Below are positions 1-12,116 of a stretch of 64,000 nt of DNA, piece after piece; the first letter of the stretch is position 1, and every line of letters begins with the position of its first letter. The stretch spans positions 2,046,001-2,110,000 of the forward strand of contig NC_035794.1 of assembly GCF_001653235.2 (NCBI RefSeq), given 5' to 3'. The stretch comes from Pochonia chlamydosporia 170 (taxonomy: Eukaryota; Ascomycota; Sordariomycetes; Hypocreales; Clavicipitaceae). Position numbers and translations under genes: made by a program. The notes below the pieces were generated by a model, which saw only the letters and a list, made by a program, of their open reading frames with translations, ran no database searches and was not told where the DNA came from.

Positions 1-1025
1 GACATAACCGAAGCCAGTGGCAGGGTGCGAAGGCGCAATACCAATGGTGACAAGGAATCCCTCCTCGGCGACCTTGACGGCTTCGGTAACAGAGTTGAGG
101 AAAGCATCCTCACCGGCAATCATATGGTCAGCGGCAAAGGATCCAATGACGGCATTCTGATCGCGGTGCAGAAGAATGGCGGCGGCAAGACCAATGGCAG
201 CCAAGGAGTCCTTGGGACCAGGCTCAGTGAACAGATTGTCATCTTCGAGCTGAGGAAGCTGAGTCTGAATGGCTTCTGAGTGGCTAGGACCAGCGACAAC
301 AGTCATACGGCCCGATCCGGCAAGAGGGACCAGACGATGCCAAGTCGACTGAAGCAAGCTGCGGCCGGAGAGGTCAATATCCAGGAGAAACTTGGGATGA
401 TTCTCCCGAGACAAGGGCCACAGACGAGTACCAGCACCACCAGCGGGAATAATAACGTAAAACCCCGGGATTTCACGGTCCATGGCAGGGACAGTGAGCT
501 GTGGGCTGGGCGAGGGTGGTGGGATATATCTCATGGCCGGAGACAGCTTGGGCAGCGGATGGGGACTGAATGATCGCATGGAGCCATCACCACCAGGTGT
601 GAAAACGGCGAGACCAGTGCTGTCGCGGCGACCCTTTGACAAAGTGTGAGTAAACGGCTTATTTTAAACATGGTTAAGAAGAATGGCAGATGTAATGGGC
701 GAGGCGAAGGCGTTTGTCAACTTACCATGACGGTCTCTCTTAAAAGCTGGCTAATCTCAGTGTTGGACTGGCGCAACTGAGCGCACTCCTGACGCAGCTC
801 AGACATTTCCTCATTCTAAATAATTAACGTCATTAGTAACTTGCTCAATCTCGATATATACTGCCCTGGAAGTGTTTTCATCGTGTCATGCAATGTTGAC
901 TTTGTCCTTCACCTTTCACCGAGGACCCCTGAAATCACAACGTGTCCAAGATCAACACTCACTTGCTTCTGCACCACGTCCATAATCTTGGCCAAAGCGA
1001 CCTCAATGCCCGTCTGCGCAGCCAT
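1..1025 (-). CDS. Mannose-1-phosphate guanylyltransferase, ManC-like (3' part beyond window)
   Basis: Makes GDP-mannose from mannose-1-phosphate and GTP, the donor for protein and cell-wall mannosylation. The third exon carries the nucleotidyltransferase signature GGAGTRLWPLSRENHPKF, followed by a GP(K)DSLAAIGLAAA stretch and SFAADHMI, as in bacterial ManC-type enzymes. The model has three in-phase exons: 1025-963, 815-726 and 633 to the left edge, with GTGAGT and GTAAGT donors. The first two exons (51 residues) are polar with heptad-like Leu/Ile spacing and probably form a short coiled coil. A Pro/Ser-rich linker then leads to the catalytic domain at about residue 100. The coiled-coil head is not part of bacterial ManC. 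The C-terminus lies outside the window. The family call is firm; substrate specificity is inferred from the motif. Confidence 0.85.
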
Positions 1026-3609
1026 TTTGCAGCCTGTCTGTATGATAAAAAGAATAGAATAAACGAATGTATGATAATAGAGTAAATGGTAACGAATGGA
1101 CGAGTCTAACTCAACTGGCAAAAGGATGAGCAGATCAGAGCGCGAAAAGGGTTGAAGTGTGAAGGGGTAGAGTGGTTTGAGTGGTAGAGTGGCTTCTCCC
1201 GAAATCGTGATGGAGAAAAGAAGTGGGGCAAAAATCGTTGATCGAGGCTGCCACAGAGTGAGTGCAGGAACTCGAGTGGAACTTGGCAGGGATCATTGAT
1301 TGTTTAAGTAAAGTAGAGGAGAGCCTTCAATGCGTTGTAAGGACTGGTTAATGTGATTTAATGTTATTTAATTAGGGAAGAGGCTTTGACATTGAGGTAT
1401 TGGGCAAAAGATTTGAAGTCAAGCGCTGACTTGCCCCTAATTTGAAAAGATCAAATCTGCCTGCCCCACGTCGAGTCCCTGTTTTCTCGCGCAGCTGGCC
1501 AGCTCTAGCTCATATTTATTGTGAATGGTCAAACAACATTTGGAAGTCAACTGGTGTCTGGGTCCCAAAATGATGGTCAATGGCAACAGTGCATCTGCAT
1601 TCCATTTGTTTACGTGTCCCCACGTCATGAAACAGTCAATTCAACAATACCCGTGCCGTGACAGGTGATACCGAAACAAGACTTTGACAGTCAGCCATGT
1701 CTCCAAACGTGGGCAAATGGGAGACAAACGATGCTCCTTGGTCCGTACTGCAATTTTAATTTCGGGTACACCACGTGTTGGAACTCGCTTGGCTGGATGG
1801 CCCGAAGAAATACTGGCGTCAATCGTTGATTGATTGATAGCCTGTATTGATCTCCTCTGGCAATGGCTACTGGTAGAGGCAACATTGAAGGGAATAAGTA
1901 AATTTGAACCAGACTTGACTGGACATTTCGCACTTGAGCATTGAGGCGTCTATTTTGCTCTGACAATATCACAGCGCTACACAGTCGGCGCCAATGTCCC
2001 AGTGTCCCCCTGTGCAATTTCTACACCAGACCACTCGATGTATAGTATGGAGTAGTCATCTTCATCTCCCACTTGTGTCATGGCGGCGGATCAAGATCAT
2101 CCCATCTTGCAAGATCACGCAAGATCACGGGCACCATGTCTGACCTGCCAAGTTCAATTTGCTTGCGGTTCCAGGGCGGGAGGTGCCGACAAAACTGACA
2201 GGGCTGAGAATGCACGCCATCGAAAGATGTTGACTTCAACGTCTGCTTAGCTCCAATTTTGGACCAGATCAGCGCGTGACGATCTTGGCTGTGACTGATT
2301 GGCCGCTCATCCACCTATCACCCAATATTGCATGCACCAGACTGAAGACTGACTGCCTCGATACCAACCCAGCTAGGCACTTGATAGTGTCGCAGCGCGG
2401 CCATCATCTGTTCGTGTACGGAGCAGAGGTGCTCGTCGTAAGCTTCATTACCCCATCACCTCTCGTTCAATCTTGCCGTCGTTGAGCGCCTTACCACTGT
2501 CGCCGGAACCTGTCGCTCACGTCACACAACAGAGAGGCAAACGAGCGTCAAGCTCGGTTCTAACGTGTCAGTTGTTCTCATGTGATGGCGGCGATGACTG
2601 CATCTCGCCAGCGCCCGTTGCGACCGGTGCCATGAGTCTTGCGACGACCCGAACAAGGAGAGCAGGCATCCTGCGCTCCAGCTCCTTATCACACAAGGTA
2701 CGTAAAGAAGCGGTCGACAAAGCGCGTTTCCATCAATCTACAGGTATTGCTGGCTTGGAAGGCTGAAGGAAGCCTTGGGATCAACACGCATCGCAGCATC
2801 GTGGCCATTTGCGGGACCGTCGAGAACAGCCTCATGTGTACTCCGTATGGAGTATTTGGTCGACTCGAAAGCCTGGGGTGCAGATGCTGGTCCCAGAGTG
2901 CCTGGCTTGATTTTGATTCATCCAGCCTGGCATGTCAAAGTTGACTTCAATGTTACCTTGACTGGACCTGTTCGACCGCACAGCAGTTGCTCGCCTGGCC
3001 TGGCACTTGCATGCAGGCCCAGACATGGACAGACTTGGACCCGCAAAAAATTGGCCTCAATCGCCACACGATGCCTGTCAATCCATTCATAGCAATTGAT
3101 GCTGGCTCAACGTTCAACTTTGGCCCCGCTGCTAACTTCCTCCAAAAGTCTCCCGCAACACCAGAAAGTCTTGTGCAGCGCAAATCTGCGGTGCCTCACG
3201 CCAAACGGTGAGCACAAGAAACTGCAAAACCACATCTCCAACCAACCCCCTCCGTTACTAATATTCTATCTATTAGCCCTCGACGCAGTCCTCCGCTACC
3301 CGTCCAACAGCTCTCGCCGCCCCACGACAACGGTTCCGACCAGACAAAGCTGGACCATCCTCCACGTCACAAAGGGTCCGATATAAACGTCGTCGCCCCT
3401 GGGAAGAGTAAACAAAAGTCTTCATGGGAGTATGTTTAGTCTTGCAAACGCCAAAAAGGTCTTCTTGTTCGACGCTGACGTGTCGCAGCCCGCTTGCGCG
3501 ATATCATTCCGAAGCAAATTCATTCCCTGACTATGGGTATTATTCTCCAACTGCTGAATGTAATTCAACACACTTTTCTGATACCTCATCCAGGAACCCT
3601 AGTGATGAA
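1026..3609. other. Intergenic region between divergent genes, no supported gene
   Basis: Only short overlapping reading frames occur here, none with a recognisable domain or convincing splice structure. It holds the promoter of the guanylyltransferase on the left and that of the SUMO protease on the right. An inverted repeat, TACTCC-GTAT-GGAGTA, lies at 2839-2854. The pyrimidine-rich stretch at 3240-3330 could belong to a 5' UTR of the protease gene. Confidence 0.6.
2839..2854. repeat. Inverted repeat TACTCC/GGAGTA
   Basis: Six-base arms TACTCC and GGAGTA around a GTAT core. The left half is an exact copy of the word TACTCCGTA, which recurs in several other gene-free stretches of the window. 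Confidence 0.7.
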
Positions 3610-6600
3610 ATGAGCTCTAGACGGATGGTAAGCTTTGGCAAAACTATCTCAAAGCTAGATTGCGCACCGAAGCTGACATGAAAATAGCGGGAAATCAATC
3701 GTGGCACGGCAGGAGGACTAAATACGTTGACCAGACCCCCACGCCCTCTTAGTATGGGCATATCTAGCCAAAGCCCCCAAGAGAAAAGACAGAAGGACAC
3801 AACATTGTCGCCGCCAGATGCCGTATTTAGCCCATACTTTGCGAATCAGCGAGACGCCAAGATCCACGATCTAACTGGGTCTTCCCAAGACGATGCATGG
3901 GAGTTGAGAAGTACGTCGAGCTCCGGGAAACATAAAGCTTTCAGTGGCCTCATCACCGGAGTTGAGGAGTTGCATCCCAAGGGGCCCAATGTTCTGAGCA
4001 AGCCACGAGTCCGAAAGAGCCGATCGTCATCCGCACCTAAACAGATACTGGAAAGTGCGCGTCAGGCACACATCATTGATGTTGAAGAGGAGCATCTCCA
4101 CGACAACACTCATACCGTTCAGAACCCTGATGAGTTGGAAGAAGCAGTGAGCCCTCCACCTGCAAAAGTCACATCCGACATTGGACGCCCCGCAAATAAA
4201 CGAGGACGACCGTCGAATTTTGCAGACACCTCCAGTCCACATGTTAAACGAACAAGAATTTTCTGGGCAGAGTCTATTGACTCAGAGGACGAACTGAGCA
4301 AAGATCCTGGTCCACAGACCAGGAAGAAGACGAATTTCTCCGACTTGGCCACCCCAAGGCGGAAGTCTTCATCTCGTGGTGACATTCCCCAAACTCAGTT
4401 CACGGCTCCTGCAAAATCACAACGAAGAGGATCCCTGACAGCAAATAATGCCGTGCGTGATTTATGTGTCAGAAGAGCAGTGTGTGGGAAGTTATTTTAC
4501 AATGAGGATGACGACCAACGTGGACAATTAATCCTGCAGCAGGCTGGTAGCTCGACAACACTAGTACCTAAATTTCCAACAGACGACGATGCTACTCTGG
4601 AATGGATGAAGCTTACGCTGGACAGCATTCTTCGTTTAGATCATGCTAAGGGCAAAAGTCATTTTGTTTTCATCCGTCGGCCTCGATCGCACCAATCTGG
4701 GGGACCACTGTGGCTGCAACTTGCAGACCACCGAGACGTCTTCAATCTGCTCAAGGCCGTGGAACCGGTTGCTTCCGTGGACACCCAATACTGCGCCGCG
4801 TAAGTTCTTGCGTTGTTTACCATGTAATCAAATGCTTTTATTAATGTTCTTTCTCCTAGTGATGAGCTTGAAACCAAATGGGACAAGGCTATGAATAGAG
4901 CAGCAACGTATGGCGCCTCACACCAGGGAAAAGTAACTAAGTCAGATGATACTTCGAGCTCGAGAGAAGCAAATGATAAAACAAGGGTTGATGGGCACAA
5001 GGACGCACGGAATGGAAACCGTAGCGACCCCCGGCTCACAAGGATAATCGACAAGTTGACCAATTCCGCTGCAGAGCGAGAAAACGGGCCCGATGGTACA
5101 GCAAAGGGCAGTGAAGTGGTTGTTTCACAAGCTCCTACCACTCGTCGAACTAGGAGGTCTTCGCCGGTGTATATTCCACGAGAACTGAGTCCAGATCGAT
5201 GGACCCGCGATAATCCAGGATGGAGAGAAAGGTGGCACAAGTCACTTGTTTTTCCAACCACAGGCAAAAACAGAGCCACTGTGGACGACAACGATATCTC
5301 AAGACTCGACGAGGGTGAATTTCTGAACGACAACCTGATAAGCTTCTACGTGCGGTATCTCCAATTCAAATTGGAAAGCGAGAAGCCAGAACTCTTGAAC
5401 CAAGTGTATTTCTTCAGCACTTTCTTCTTTGAGAAGCTGAGGTCGACCAAAGGCAAAATCAACTATGATGGCGTGAAGGCTTGGACAACCAAGTTCGACC
5501 TGCTTTCGTACGACTATATCGTGGTCCCTGTCAACGAGAATGCCCACTGGTACTTGGCAATTATCTGTAACACGCCCTACGCTGTTCATGGCATGCCCGA
5601 GGATGAGGTGTCGAAGAAGGAGGAACGAGCGTCTTCAGAGATAAAAACTATTGCACATGATATGTCGGGTGTATCTATACAAGATGACGATGTCATCACA
5701 TCCCCTGCTGATGAGCCAGCTGATATAGATCTCTCCAGCTCCACAAAGACGTTGCAGCATTCCTCCCCAGCACCGAAAAATACAGCTGCAAAGACCTCAG
5801 CAGCGACTCAACAAGTTGATTCCAGGCTACCGAAAGTAATCACATTGGACTCCTTGGGCAGCGCCCACATGGCGACATGCAGAGCGTTGAAAGAGTACCT
5901 CATTGCCGAAGCGAAAGACAAGAAGGGTGTTGACTTGGCCATAGTTCCTGCTGGGATGACTGCCAAAAAGATTCCCGAGCAGGACAACTTTTGCGACTGC
6001 GGAGTTTTCGTCTTGGGCTACATGGAAGAGTTCTTGAAGGATCCGGAAGGGACTGTCTGTAAACTCCTGCGTAAGGAGCCTTTGAATTGGGAGATTCGAC
6101 CGTCCCTGTTGCGCAATCAGGTTCGTAATCTGTTGTTTGAGCTACAGGATGAGCAACAGGCGAGGCTAGAGAAGGAGCTAGCCGAGAAGCGCCTGTTGTC
6201 CTCGCGGAGGCGAGCAGCTGCCCGAGCTGGAGGTCGGGGGCCGCAAGAGATCTCTTCTCCTACTCCTGTGAGGGAGAAGCTATCAAGCAGACAATCTGGA
6301 GCTCCGCCGAGCGTCACGTTGACCCCGAAGGAGCCGGTGGCAGACAGCCCACCAATGGACGAACAGGGAGCTGGCACTCCAACACAAACTAAACAGCCTT
6401 CCACTGACGACAAGGAGGTAAAATTGACCGACATCTCCAACGGCAAACCTAGTAACGGGAAAAGCACTCCCGACGATGTTTTTTACTCAGATAGGTCGTC
6501 GCCAGGTCACAAGCCGAAGAATGGTGCGACAGACGCTGCAGAACCTACGGAGCTAGATTCACCAGCATCAGCATCAACTGATAAGTCGTCGAAGGACAAT

Positions 6601-6870
6601 GGCATGGTCCAAACACTCTCTGAATCCTCACCTGAGATTGAAGCGCAAATGAAAAAGACCATCCCAAAAGCGCAGAAGAGTGTTGCTGTTGAACCAGTTG
6701 ACGTGGAAGAAGTGACTGCCATTTCACCCAACAGGGTGACTAGACAAAAGTCTAAGCAACTAGAGTCGTCACCCCCCATGGTACAAACCATCCGCTCTAG
6801 TCAAAGCTCGTCGCCTAAAAAGTTGCGAGCTCGATATGATGGTATTGATCGGTCTGTGGATCCCATTTGA
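3610..6870 (+). CDS. Ulp1-type SUMO-specific cysteine protease
   Basis: Cleaves SUMO precursors or removes SUMO from nuclear proteins (family C48). Model: exons 3610-3627, 3688-4799 and 4860-6870, giving 1,046 residues. The C48 domain spans about residues 530-830. It shows the opening WRERWHKSLVFP, then DEGEFLNDNLISFY, the catalytic His in NAHWYLAI (about 606), Asp in LDSLGS (about 707), the oxyanion Gln in PEQDNF and the nucleophile Cys in CDCGVFVLGY (about 757). About 90 residues rich in Ser and Thr sit between His and Asp, an insertion typical of Ulp2/SENP6-like rather than Ulp1/SENP1 enzymes. The long N- and C-terminal tails are low-complexity, Ser/Lys-rich and probably disordered. The start is uncertain: an in-frame ATG at 3424 would add 62 residues of unconvincing sequence. 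Confidence 0.88.
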
Positions 6871-7523
6871 AGGACGGGTTTGCATGTACGGTACGCTCAC
6901 TGGTGGCGGGAGAGCTGTTTTGATTCGAGCACTACTTAGCCAGTTATTGTTTTTGCTTTCATTCGTACTTTTTGGTTGTCAATGATATAGAGCGGCAATT
7001 CTGCATAGCGTGGGTTGGCGTTTTGGACTGTTTTTTTTTCTTTTTTGGAGGTTTAGGATTGAGAGTGATGAATCGTAACAGAGGTATGAATAGGTTACTG
7101 TCATGACACTTGTACTATTGTTAAGTCGTATATTTGATGCCCATTCTCTACTTTGGCTGTCGTAAAGACTTGGTGATGGTGTTTCTACAATGTTCTGGTC
7201 TTACAATGGAACTTGCAACAGTGTCATTGCCCTGTCATCCAATAACGGGTATCGCGCCATCCCAAGGCAATGAATATATTTCATTTTGTCACGACTACGG
7301 TTTATTGTTCGAAGCAAGGTAGATCTCAATGCTTCTATCAAATCGTATGAGTAACTTTTGATAGTTAGATTGTGTATTATGCTAAAGCTAATAAGTCATT
7401 CTTGGCGTCTGTATTACCACTCATATCCGAGAAGCCACATTACCATGGCCACCAAACTCGCCAACTCGTGGTCTTCCAGCGAAATACTGTGCACCCAACT
7501 AAACGAAAATCGTTCGGCAAACA
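6871..7523. other. Intergenic region between convergent genes
   Basis: Shared 3' flank of the SUMO protease and the DUF2235 gene. It is AT-rich with a T-rich run at about 7030-7047. I see no gene. Confidence 0.6.
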
Positions 7524-9163
7524 TTACTGCGGCAGTTTGTCCTGCAAGGCAACCACATCCTTTGGAGCAAATGTTCGTTCCAAGCTACCCTGCCAGTGAT
7601 CAAACCCTGCACCTTTGTGAAACTCGCCAAGGTTTGGAATTAGGTATTCATTCAGAACAATCTCATCTTTTCCAGAGCCCTTGACCCAACACGCACGTGC
7701 ACCGTTTGTTGATTCCACGTATCTCCAATTCTTTGCAAACGGTCCTGGCATATATCCCTTTCTGTTTTTGATTCGATGAATTACACTTGGGTGGATTTCC
7801 TCGTTGAACTGCTTGTACGGTATTGGTTTCTTCTGGCCATCGACTTTCTCGAATGCGCTTGTTTCTCCGGGAATACGGTGATAGGCCACCTTGGCTGTCG
7901 AAACGAATGACGGCACCCACCACAAGCTGGTGAAGGAATTGGTGTTCTCGAGTTCGCCGTCACTCCAAGCGATCGACTTCCAGGCGGCTGACAAATCACG
8001 AATGCTTTTATTCTTCGTGTCGAAACCAGAAATGCCAATTCTGAAGAGGATATATTTCTGCAGGGCGGTGCCACTGAGTTGCAGAAGTCCAAAGAGTTGA
8101 TCGCACATCCAGGAAAAGGCTATTTCGTCGACGCTGTTATTGTCGACTGCACCACGACTGTGTCCACCGACATCTGAGTGGTATCCTGGAAACCAGCACT
8201 GCTTTAAATTCACACGTGGAGTTTTCCCGTCCTTCTCTAGGCATGTGGAATCAATGTGCCACAGCGTAGGTGGAAAGTTTCCACGACTTTCATCCAGTGC
8301 CAGTGCATGGAAAGCATTCTCAATTTCTAATCACACGCAGTTTCAGTACATCTGCCAGCTTCATGTTGCGAGATATACTTACTAGGACTGAGTTTTGTTG
8401 AGTGAAATGTCGCATCTTCACCGGCTTGGCCGAACCAGTTCGGTCCTCCTACACTGCCAACGGTATCCCAAACACCCACGGCCTTGATCGTCACATGTAA
8501 GTGCGCCACCTTGCGCAAATGTTGGAGTCGAGTGCCATAAGACGGAGTTGCAACACCATCCTGTGGCGGGACAGTGCCGAGTTCGCCTGGTATCAGAGGC
8601 GCATTTGCCCACTCCGTCTCATCAAAGGCTTGGTTCCCTCTGTTCTTGTAGGCGCTGTAGATCTCAAAAAAGTTGTCCATTAAGAGTGGTGTAAGTAAGC
8701 CTACTTGGCAGATGACGCCGGCCAGAGAGCGGGCAGTATATGCACCGCGAGAGAAGCCAAATATGAAAATCTCATCTCCTGGCCCCCAGTTGTTGGCAAG
8801 GTAGTTGTATGCTTCGCAGACATTCTCTGCAAGACTTCCACCGAAGGCACCTGGAACAATGTTAGAAGAAATTGCAAGTCTACAGACAGAGGATTTGCAT
8901 TACCCACCTTGGCGGACCTTGTCCACATATGTTAGAGAACCGGTGCCAACACCGGATTGATAATACACGACCTGTGGTATCTTTTCTCCAGTTTTGGAAA
9001 TACCAACATTGGAAATAACGCGGGTCAGTCGAGCGACATTACTTGAGTAGTCATCAGTTCCTTTGTCTACACCGCTGAAAGTTCCGTCACAGCACACGAT
9101 AAGCCTCTTTTTGATGTTGCCGGCGAATTGCACAGACGAGCAAGCCTCACAGCTGGTAGCCAT
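7524..9163 (-). CDS. DUF2235 domain protein (Tle1-like alpha/beta hydrolase)
   Basis: Three exons, 9163-8908, 8850-8383 and 8326-7524, give 508 residues; all joins keep frame. The N-terminus has RLIVCCDGTFSG and a downstream SSNVARLTR, matching the DUF2235 opening. The nucleophile elbow is GFSRGAYTARSLAG. GVWDTVGSVG and PGYHSDVGGH complete the family's conserved blocks and probably hold the catalytic Asp and His. DUF2235 is related to the Tle1 phospholipases of bacterial type VI secretion. Fungi carry many cytosolic paralogues whose substrates are unknown. No signal peptide or membrane segment is visible. The hydrolase fold is well supported; lipase activity is inference. Confidence 0.9.
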
Positions 9164-10728
9164 GATGTTATGTAGCCAAGTTGAAGACGTTGGGTGAATA
9201 GATTGCTGGCAAGTTTGCTTGTGAGATTACTTGTCCGTGCGAAAAGAAATGACATGCTGCATATTTTATACACAGACTCTTGACGACCCAGGTTTGCAAG
9301 CCAGGTCTCACTTCAGCCTGTAAGAGGGTAGCAACTCTTTGCACACGAAAAGTAAACCCACGAATACTCTGTGCCCGGTGGATTATTGTCAATAGTTACC
9401 AAATATCGCCAAGCCTTGAGCCCGGCAACCCCAGCCAATGGCTGCAATTTCCACCAACATGTTGACTCTCAGCCCTACCAATTGCCAAAGCCGTAAGCTG
9501 ACTTGCCTGGAGCAAAGCAACCACAGTGCCCAACCGCACTGCCACATGATGCCTCAGCTCTCCCAAAGTGTTCACATCCAACGGGATTGTGTTAGCTGAC
9601 AGGGCGGGTGGCGCAACGGACCGCTCTAGACTAGCCGTAACAAGAGACAAAGACGCCTGCCATACGCCACCTAATAAAAGATTGACTGGCCCTCGAGTTG
9701 GTGGGTGAAACGGTGAGACAGTTTCTTCGACCCTTGCCGTGGCATTGATACTTCAGCAAAGCAACGCCAATGGTTGCCATGCATGTCTGATTCGTTTTAG
9801 CCCATTGCTAATGATTCGGGGCGACTTTGGCCTCTATGCCATTTTCGGAATATTTTCGCGGAATTTCTGATGTCAATAGCGTTTGTTTTTCGACTATCCG
9901 TTGCCGTTGATTACTCCATGCTAAAGCTGGTGTTGTAAGAAGACACAACGCCCTGGCACAAAGAATAGCCGAAGGTGTGCCAAGTGTTCACATCAGCATT
10001 TGTGGTTGCGGTCCGACAAACGGGATGGTGGCGGGAATTTGCTCTGGCTGGAACAAAGCGAATGAGACTCTCGATAACAACGCAAGTTGACTAATGTGGT
10101 CGAGCTGCTGGCAGGAATCTGCATTTCGGTGAGAACAGCCTTTCTTTTTGGAGGGGTAATCTCTACAGGCGTCCGAGGCAGAGAAACTTCCTGTGAGACA
10201 CTCCGTACTCTGCACAGAGGTATGCAACCTATGCAATCAGTCAAACAGGGTCCTTCCTCGGGCATCAGATGAGTGCTGTACTGTACAGAATACTCCGTAC
10301 ATAACAACACATTGGAATAATACCGAGCAGAATTGATCATGGCGGCAGATACGTGTAATTTGTCTCTGACATATGGTCGCGATGTTTGGGAATCGTGATG
10401 TCACAGGGCTGGAGTTAGGCGACTCACTTGCTCATCCCTTCGGCATTTGGAAAATCCAACAATCGACAAATGAGTTATTGAAATAGTCACCCAGATAGTC
10501 GTTAGCCTCGATTTGCGTCTTGAGTACTCCGTATTGATGGCGAACAAGGTCGAGAGTTTGGCGAGGAAGGTAGAGAGAGAGGTTACACAATAAAATCACG
10601 TGCGACTGGACACGCACAGTTTGTCCTCCTTCCTTTGCCGCAATTCGTCATTTGCTTTCATGACTTTGGCACCACCGCTTACTCGCATCTTGACATTCTT
10701 TCCTTATTTCCGTGCGAATTTTGCTTTA
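9164..10728. other. Intergenic region between divergent genes
   Basis: Contains the upstream regions of the DUF2235 gene and of the isopentenyl-phosphate-kinase-like gene. Exact TACTCCGTA words occur at 10291-10299 and 10525-10533, with a near copy at about 10199. I see no convincing gene. Confidence 0.55.
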
Positions 10729-11670
10729 ATGGCAACAGTCATTGTTAAACTTGGGGGTGCCGCCATTACAGACAAGTCGATCTCAGGCACCCTTTCGCCT
10801 AATATTGACAACCTGGTGGATGGAGTAACCCGCGCTTATCATGAAGAGTTCAGACCCTTGGGAAGACACCTGATTATTATTCATGGTGCTGGCAGTTTTG
10901 GACATCCTCCCGCTAAGAAGTACCGTGTCAAATCTGGGTGGCTGACTCTGAGGACAGAGGAGGGCAAAAATGCAAGCCATTCATCAAACGACCATGCTCG
11001 AAGACAACTGGAGCAACAAGATGAGGTGAAATTTGGCATGGCATTGACAAGGCAACGTGTATTACGACTACATCACCATATCTTGCAAAGATTACAGGAC
11101 CGTGGCGGGCTACCTGTGTTATCAGTGTCACCATATGACACGGTTGAGACAAACGAGGGAACTTTGACAGAGGAATCAAGCGACCGATTGGTCGCAAGGG
11201 TACAATACTTGCTACGTCAAGGATTTGTTCCGCTATTATTTGGAGATGCTGTCCTGGATCGCGCATGGGGAGCCACAATTCTATCGGGGGATGCGCTGAT
11301 GCACAAGCTGGCGACTCGCTTGCCTAGTGTACGACGATGTGTGTTCATCACGGATGTTGCAGGTATCTATACGCGGGATCCGAAGCATTGTGCAGATGCG
11401 GTTCTAATACAGCGTTTGCATTGTCATGAACAAAACGACAGCAGATTCCATGAACAAAGCACATTGAATGGGGTCGACGACGTTACTGGAGCGATGAAAA
11501 GTAAATGGCAATGGGCAAAGAACATCATGAGCGATGCTCATCACGTATCCAACGTGATCATTTGTGAAGCAGCAACATCGAACAAAGCCATGGCTGAGGC
11601 CGTTGATGATATCACCATAGACGACGACGTCGATCTTGCGTGTAATGCCTGGACAATCATTCTTAGGTAG
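10729..11670 (+). CDS. Isopentenyl phosphate kinase-like (amino acid kinase fold)
   Basis: Predicted to phosphorylate isopentenyl phosphate to isopentenyl diphosphate with ATP, the salvage step of the alternative mevalonate route. One exon, 313 residues. The N-terminus VIVKLGGAAITDK is the ATP-binding Lys/Gly loop. HGAGSFGHPPAKKY carries the His (residue 59) that in characterised IPKs contacts the substrate phosphate. Also present are FVPLLFGDAVLD, ILSGDALMHKLA and VFITDVAGIYTRDP, the AAK-fold nucleotide-site blocks. Residues about 70-105 form a polar insertion longer than in archaeal enzymes. An upstream in-frame ATG at 10660 would add 23 residues resembling a weak leader. Other amino acid kinases such as glutamate 5-kinase are less likely because of the GAGSFGH motif. 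Confidence 0.82.
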   Translation: MATVIVKLGGAAITDKSISGTLSPNIDNLVDGVTRAYHEEFRPLGRHLIIIHGAGSFGHPPAKKYRVKSGWLTLRTEEGKNASHSSNDHARRQLEQQDEVKFGMALTRQRVLRLHHHILQRLQDRGGLPVLSVSPYDTVETNEGTLTEESSDRLVARVQYLLRQGFVPLLFGDAVLDRAWGATILSGDALMHKLATRLPSVRRCVFITDVAGIYTRDPKHCADAVLIQRLHCHEQNDSRFHEQSTLNGVDDVTGAMKSKWQWAKNIMSDAHHVSNVIICEAATSNKAMAEAVDDITIDDDVDLACNAWTIILR

Positions 11671-12116
11671 GTAGCTTCAATGTATGGGCTTTATACAGGT
11701 ATGCTTCACTTTAATCGTCAATTCTCACTTTGGGGCTTCGGGCTTCTCGGTATGCCTCACATGTATTTTCTGGCACCATTTTGCACGATCGCCCTACTGT
11801 AAAGTATCTGCATAATAGCACGTTGGTATCGCAGGGAATAGCCGGGCGATTCTGGGGCTTCGCTGAGTTACACAATGGTGTCTTCCCTGATGACCGATGT
11901 GCAAAAGCTTTACAGGAAGGATACGCAGCTCTTGGCCGTTGCTCATCCGAATCAATTCAGTGTCAGCCTCCACTGAGTCACTGGCCAACAGCTGAGCCGA
12001 GAGACCCCTCATTGCCCTCTCCAGCCTTCGATTCCTGTGACTTCTGGCTACGTCTCACTTTCTTGAGCCGAATGTGTCAGTTCCGCACTACAGGAAAGCC
12101 AACCAATTCCCTAAGA
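11671..12116. other. Short intergenic region
   Basis: Open in the frame of the downstream gene, but the translated sequence has no recognisable conservation. I treat it as promoter and 5' UTR. An in-frame ATG at 12072 is an alternative start for the next gene. Confidence 0.5.

Noticed and set aside
25..573. Plus-strand frames over the guanylyltransferase
   Set aside because: Shadow of the minus-strand catalytic domain, which shows the full nucleotidyltransferase motif.
2473..3386. Several overlapping plus-strand frames of about 100 codons
   Set aside because: Mutually overlapping in three frames with no domain or codon pattern; more likely promoter and 5' UTR.
4659..5333. 224-codon minus-strand frame inside the SUMO protease
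   Set aside because: No recognisable domain; the plus strand encodes the conserved protease across the same bases.
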